A stretch of 64,000 nt of DNA, taken from contig CP021229.1 in NCBI GenBank assembly GCA_003999685.1, positions 186,001-250,000 of the forward strand, given 5' to 3'. This document shows, one piece after another, positions 58,581 to 64,000 of this stretch (positions are counted from its first letter, which is position 1; every line of letters begins with the position of its first letter). A model generated the notes under the pieces. It saw only the letters and a list, made by a program, of their open reading frames with translations, searched no databases and was not told the DNA's origin. The DNA comes from Taiwanofungus camphoratus. Lineage: Eukaryota; Basidiomycota; Agaricomycetes; Polyporales; Taiwanofungaceae. The translations under genes and the position numbers were made by a program.

Positions 58581-60274
58581 ATGTCCTCTAGTTCTGCTGC
58601 AGCAAAACTAGCAAGTTATCAGTCGTTGTACGTCATCTGATACTGGACATTATGTTGTGTCGTATTTGACAACTTTGTTCAGCTTGGAGGAAGAGTATTG
58701 CAGTGTTGCTGCCAGAGGTATGAGTGCCTGATTTTTCATCACACTGTCAGGTTCTACTTGTTTAATTATGTAGCTTTGTTTGTTTGGGATTATGCCATTA
58801 CATTGGACCAAGAGGTGCAACATGTGTGGGGGCGCCCTCTCTCGATGTCAACTTGCCTATTTTTCCTCAACCGCTATCTCAATCTTCTCGTGACAATCCT
58901 TGAACTCATCGAGCAAGCTCCTTTCCAGACGAACAAGGTCTGTGTCATTGCAATCCCAGCTATAGTTGCCATTCACGTGAATCTTCTTTCAGAGGTCAAA
59001 TTCTGTCCTTCCACATTCGCATGATAGCGAGCTTCTGATGCTTTCCCAGCTGCGGCCCCTTCTCACGCGTGCTCCAATCACTCCTGATACTTGCCTTGTT
59101 CGTAGTTGCAGGTGGATCAACGTCAAGGCCCGTTCTCCAGAAGAGTCTGTGCTTATGTCTCCTGTGTTTCTTTAGTATTTGCAGCACTCCGTGTTTACGC
59201 TATATGGCGCCAGGATTGGCGTCCGGCAGTTCCTGTCCTACTCCTGGCCCTTGTTCCACCAACAGCGAATATTGTTAGTCGGTCCAGTCTTGCTCAGACC
59301 GCAGCGCTGATGTGTCCTAGTACATACTCGTGAAGTCTGTCCCGGTGATCGCTCCCAAACCATCTCGCGGGTGTGCGCTTCATCTTCGAATCACCCCTGC
59401 ATCCTACAGCCAGTAAGCATGTAGCAGTCAAAGATATTTCCTCGTTTGCCTAATATTGTCGCCTCGACAGAAGTATGTAAAGCTGCTACTTCGGCTTGAC
59501 TAACATTGACTCTTCGATCTCAGTCACCATCGCCACCCGCGCTTGTGCGACTGCTTATGACGTTCTGGTGATAATCTTGACTATCGCAAAGACAGCCGAC
59601 ATTAGAAAACTGGCAAAGTGCTTGAGCATCGAGACTGGAATCATCTCGTTGCTGTTACGCGATGGTGAGTTGGTATCTAGCTCGTTGATAATCAGAATCT
59701 CGAGGCTGAGAATGGAGTCAGGCTCCACTTACTTCCTGTCAGTGTTCGAGCACGAGCGTTGCTGAAGAGACTGCTTACTGTCAGAGTGACTTAGGCTTCT
59801 CTTATTCCTCAACATCGCCCAAATCATCGTGTCGGCCGAAGTTACAGTAAGTCTCACCTAGATTTGCAATACTCCGACCCGCCACCTCACACAATGTATA
59901 GGGAGATAGTGCTTTATCCTATTTTGTCTCTCCGTGCGTACTAATCATATCTGGTATTCTCATGGTCGTTGAGGACAGCACCCAGAGTCACCTCCATCCT
60001 TATCTCTCGCTTCCTCCTCAACCTCCGGCAGGTGCACCTCTCCAGTGAGCCTGGGACCCACCCGACACAATCGGCCGTCCTGTCTTCGTATATATCTGAT
60101 CTACATTTCATGGTCGGCAACCTCGGCGCGCCTTTGCGGCATGACACCACTAGCAGCGTCGCGGAGAATCCTGAGCTTGAGGACGTACCGAGGTTGATGA
60201 AGGAACCGTTTCTGGCAGGACTGATACCAGAGCCCAATGATACAGAAGGAGACGTTGAGCTCGGGCGGATGTGA
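58581..60274 (+). CDS. DUF6533-domain multi-pass membrane protein
   Basis: This is a family of unknown function, abundant in mushroom-forming fungi, with about seven helices. The N-terminal DUF6533 block is visible across three short exons: EEEYCSVAARALFVWDYAIT, then DQEVQHVWGRPLSMSTCLFF and LNRYLNLLVTILELIE. Later come FAALRVYAIWRQDWRPAVPV (second to third helix pair), TIATRACATAYDVLVIILTI, and the C-terminal signature TSILISRFLLNLRQVH near 59.99 kb. A cytosolic acidic tail follows, ending DVELGRM at 60274. The start at 58581 gives a short N-terminus before the domain, as is usual. The central exons (59.0-59.9 kb) are approximate because several weak splice sites compete. Confidence 0.8.
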
Positions 60275-61794
60275 TAAAGTAAGAGGTTTGATCTACTCTC
60301 AGACCTCGTAGAAACCAAGTGGATTGCCATTGCCAACATATCACGGAACAATCGGTCATGATCCTCTCCGACTTTTACTGCATGCAGTGCATGCAGCCCC
60401 ACATTCCCCACCACGCGGGAGGCCAATTGCACGTATATACAATCTGTGATGCATGCTGCAAATGGTAGTGTTGTGATCGCTGTCTGAGAAACTACCTTCC
60501 TGACAGAAATTGGAAAGCGCTGAGCTATGACGCCCACCTTCCATCATGGCATCCAGTGGTGTTCTCCTGGCTGCGAGATTTGAGAGGATACAACTGTCTA
60601 CCTGATCTCGCTGTGGCTGGAGAGACTGATGTACATTTAAGGGGAGCAACGTGCATAATGCCACATCCGTTTTATTTGCCCAGGGCGTTCTATAGGACAT
60701 TGTGCGGAGCGCCCGGCTGTCAGGTCAGTCGTGATCGTTGTGATCGTTCATCATTGCTTGACAGTGTCTTCATAGCCCCGCCCCTTACGGACGCCAAAGA
60801 CAAGGATAATGATGGAGAAGTCTAGCCAGACTGGGCGGCTACTGGGATCAGGAGTTGGTCAGAGCCAAGAGTACAGTGTATCTAGATCGGCGGACCCACG
60901 GCCGGACTGGAGGGATCAAAGGCTGCTGAGCAGCGCGCAGTACGCAGGATTGATCAAATTGAGCGATGCCTCCAGTAGATTCCGTTCCGATATTACTTTA
61001 TCTGCGCGGAATCTGGTCGTGTACGACTTGCACCCACCTCTAGGACCTGAAATGTAGTCCGCCATGCGCCATCGCTTCCAAAGGATGAGACGATGCTTGG
61101 AAAACTATGTAAGCCTGAGCGCTCCGAGCTTGAAAGCAGGATATGATCAATGATGTGAATGAAAAGGCCGTAGGCCTGCATGCAGCGCAGACGCTCTTTT
61201 CACGATGAACAAGTAGTCTGATGATGCTCACAAAGCGGATATAAACATACACATCTCTTGTGCCTAGCTCCATGTATAAGTCGAGATGACAAGGAGCGAG
61301 TGTTTGGCAATGCAGAACAGGGCCTGCAGATATTAGATCAGTCGGTTTAACAGTGTCAGAGTCATGCTCACGTTTACCCCTTAATACACTCATGTCCGTG
61401 AAGTTTTTCCTCTCACAAATGAGTGCCTTGCCGAGGCGCAGATCCTCCTACCGGGGACAAATCTTCACCTTCCGCTACAGACCTGCTGATACAAGCATTT
61501 TCCGAATCCAAGGCACATCAATCGCATTCTTACCAAGTCTTACATGCTTGATAATAAACTGTCAGCTATGGCAGCTAGCCTTTTAGAATCGTACAGTCTA
61601 GGTTACCCGGGAGGGGTGAGTCTGTGAAGATCCGCTAAACTCATGGAGGTGGTGGGAGCATAATGCTTGTCCGCGATTTGGTGATGTTCGTTTGCAGCCC
61701 AGCGCTTGTATTCCGTGGACCGGAATGACAAAGCATGCTTAAGTAGAAGCCTATAGATGACTTTGCAGCTGATACACAAGCAGCACATATCCTG
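60275..61794. other. 1.5 kb without a supported gene
   Basis: Open frames up to 117 codons exist on both strands but none has domain or splice support. Confidence 0.4.
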
Positions 61795-62024
61795 CTCTGT
61801 AAAAAAGGATAGTCAACGAACTCCCAGTCCTAATCCCCAAATCGCGCCAATTGACTGACTAGCCACGTTTCTAGACTCCCGCTCGCTGTCTAAATTCAGA
61901 GAAAATAGTCACACAGCAGTCAATATGTAGTCGGTTTGAGCGACTAATGTGCAACAGGTGTAGTCACAGTGATAGTCACCTGGCGCGATTTGGGAACTAC
62001 GGTTGACTATCCTTTTTTACAGAG
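61795..62024. mobile_element. hAT-like MITE, 230 bp, with target-site duplication
   Basis: Perfect 23-bp inverted ends (CTCTGTAAAAAAGGATAGTC plus AAC) are followed by sub-terminal inverted matches (CCCAAATCGCGCCA). The flanks read TATCCTG at 61788-61794 and 62025-62031. If the first C of the element is counted with the flank, the duplication is 8 bp (TATCCTGC), as hAT elements make. No coding capacity. The perfect ends imply recent mobility. Confidence 0.88.
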
Positions 62025-62113
62025 TATCCTGCACGGAGATATTCCTGTTTCGTCTCAATGTGAATAATAGTGCAGGGAAATGGACAAAGAAGGACTGAAG
62101 CGGGCCGAGTGCG

Positions 62114-63927
62114 TCTCTTGATCTAAATTACTGATAATAAGTAGAAATATATCACATGAGAAAAAGATACTGAAAAGGCCAGTCAGGCAGGATACCCCAA
62201 GCACATCAAACAAAGAAGATAGACAAACATCAGATATCAATTGAATATACACAGAAGGCTTGCTCCTGTCCATTTTCTGCATCACACAATTTGAGCTTCT
62301 TGATCAATGGTGGTTATGCAGTCATAAAAGAACAGTGCTTGTGACAGTGTTAAGATTGGTGGAGAATTGATGAATTTGATGCAGACTTGTCATCAGAAGT
62401 CACAGGACAATAAGCTATTCACAACACTAAATCTTGAATTGATGATGCTATTTCCTTTTATTCAACCACAAAACTCATATTTCTTAAATAGCTGAGATAG
62501 CTTGTTCAATTTTAGTTTCTGATGACATTTAGGGATATTGAAGAGTTTGCACTGATGAGGATGTTTGAGCTCATATATATCATTGAGACCAAGTTATTTT
62601 TGATCATATTGATGATTTTAGTAGTGAGCATCATCAGAAATCTGTGAACAGGGTTACCATTGTCATTGATATTCTGATGACTATTCAAAACAGCCTTATT
62701 TACACACTCATATTTGAAACAGATCAATTCTGTCATAAAAAGACAGGTGTGCAAGACCACAGTTGCATCTTCTATTCTGAGATGTATTTCAACATTGCAA
62801 ACAATTAATGATCAACAAAGGCATAAGCACTTAAACTTTCTCTCTGACCTCAGTTGCTTTCTGTGAAGTCACATTTATTAATGCATTTTTTCACCTGGTC
62901 ACTGCTACTATCAAAATATGCTACAGAACAAAAGTGATACAGAATCACCTTGCAAACAAGATAACATCCAGTCTTAAGGTCATCAACTAATTTTGAGTAC
63001 AAGGTGCATAAAAAAACTGAAAATCTACAAACAGACTGATGTCAGAGGCTTCAGAAGCTGTCAGTAGCTGTCAAAAGTGCTCAGCTGATCAGCTGTCAGA
63101 AATTTGAATTTTTGAAGATATCTGATATTTAGAGCCTAAACATTCAGTCTCATACTGTGCATCTCCCTATATTATATTAGAACTGGTACTCAATATCTAA
63201 AATATGCAGTGTTCATTGAAAAATTTATTATATAGTATTTCAACAACTGACCACTGAGTCTTTATGTCCAACAAAACAATGGCATATTTGAAGCAGAGAT
63301 ACAACTGTGTCATGTTATCATCCCATCTATACCTCCATTATATCACTTCTTCAAGCAATGTACTAAACATCAATGTACTCTGAACATGCCATATTGAAGT
63401 CACTTTGTATATCTGTGGCTTTATTGTCATTGATACAACATTTTAGCAACATCTAAGCATTGGCACACTCATTATGAGGTGAAGGAGATTGCTCAATTTG
63501 CAGCCATAATCAATGCTATGATAGTTTATTTATAGACATCTACATTCTCATTCAAAAAACTTGTGTTTGATTTTGATGTATCAAATGTGGCAGATGTATA
63601 CTGTAATAACTGCTTCTCAAACAAACAGCCAGGTCAATCTCATTTTTTTTTCACTTGTTTCATATATTTCATATCTATACACATTTGCAAAAGGCTGTGA
63701 TGCTATTGTCAGAAATGATCTTGAAATGGTGAAGAACAGGCCATAATGAAAAATGATACTGACATGCCTGACAGTTATAAATTTGCAAAAAAATAAGATT
63801 AGCCTTACCTGCTTCAATATTAGATGCTTACATTGAAATACTGACATGCATAAGTGTGACTAAATAAATAATCACTTTTACCTGAGATACAGTGACTCAC
63901 AAAACCATTGCAATGTTTGTCACTTTC
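62114..63927. repeat. CpG-free, AT-rich decayed sequence
   Basis: Scanning line by line I find no CG dinucleotide between 62113 and 63928, about 1.8 kb. No gene or element structure remains recognisable. It is most simply an old repeat emptied of CpG by methylation and deamination. A 14-bp palindrome (CAGCTGATCAGCTG) lies at 63082-63095. Confidence 0.7.
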
Positions 63928-64000
63928 CGACTGTTTGGTCTATATCTGTCACCAGATATGTGATAGCTTCAAATGTTGGATCGTTAAAAAGCCCTGCATC

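Noticed and set aside
1-64000. CRISPR arrays, bacterial operons, rRNA genes, telomere repeats
   Set aside because: None present; the window is eukaryotic throughout and no array of regularly spaced repeats was seen.

Overview
The window looks like a gene-dense fungal chromosome arm segment with a transposon graveyard on its left and a decayed, AT-rich edge on its right. The host genes are eukaryotic, with many 42-95 bp GT-AG introns. The gene set (an F-box protein of the mushroom-forming-fungus type, a DUF6533 membrane protein, an OPT transporter, MATE, a dynamin-like GTPase) points to an Agaricomycete basidiomycete. A Rhizoctonia/Ceratobasidium-like fungus is my best guess, but the order-level placement is inference only.

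Positions 1-24.2 kb are a nest of Ty3/gypsy-type LTR elements, all of them fossils. Element 2 (minus strand, 7327-10917 and 22268 to about 24.2 kb) is the oldest layer. Element 1 (plus strand, 1-7326, start outside the window) sits in its pol region. Element 3 (minus strand, 10918-22267, about 11.35 kb, two about 975 bp LTRs, ACGT target duplication) sits in its gag region. Solo LTRs of the element 3 family then sit inside element 1 (4553-5514) and inside element 3 itself (12394-13373). Element 3 also carries an antisense, intron-containing, coiled-coil/cysteine-rich gene between its integrase and its polypurine tract. A tRNA-like cloverleaf lies inside the gag region of element 1.

Positions 24.5-50.8 kb hold the host genes: a low-complexity unknown protein, the scavenger decapping enzyme DcpS, a secreted Dcr2/Sia1-type metallophosphatase, an F-box protein, an HDAC8/Hos1-like histone deacetylase, mitochondrial ribosomal protein uS8, the TORC2 subunit Avo1/Sin1, a MATE transporter, the mitochondrial outer-membrane assembly factor Sam50, and an OPT oligopeptide transporter. 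Three pairs are divergent with short shared promoters (DcpS/phosphatase, F-box/HDAC, MATE/Sam50). They are housekeeping or membrane genes with no common pathway, so I see no operon-like cluster.

Positions 51.3-64 kb are more accessory: a dynamin-family gene that appears broken at its P-loop and has an acidic repeat insert, a 97 bp inverted-repeat element beside its 5' end, a 457 bp TIR element, a tiny secreted peptide gene ending Cys-Cys-Cys, a DUF6533 membrane protein, a 230 bp hAT-like MITE with an intact target duplication, and finally about 1.8 kb without a single CpG. Gene models with exon positions were made by eye from splice signals and reading-frame continuity; no alignment or search was run.
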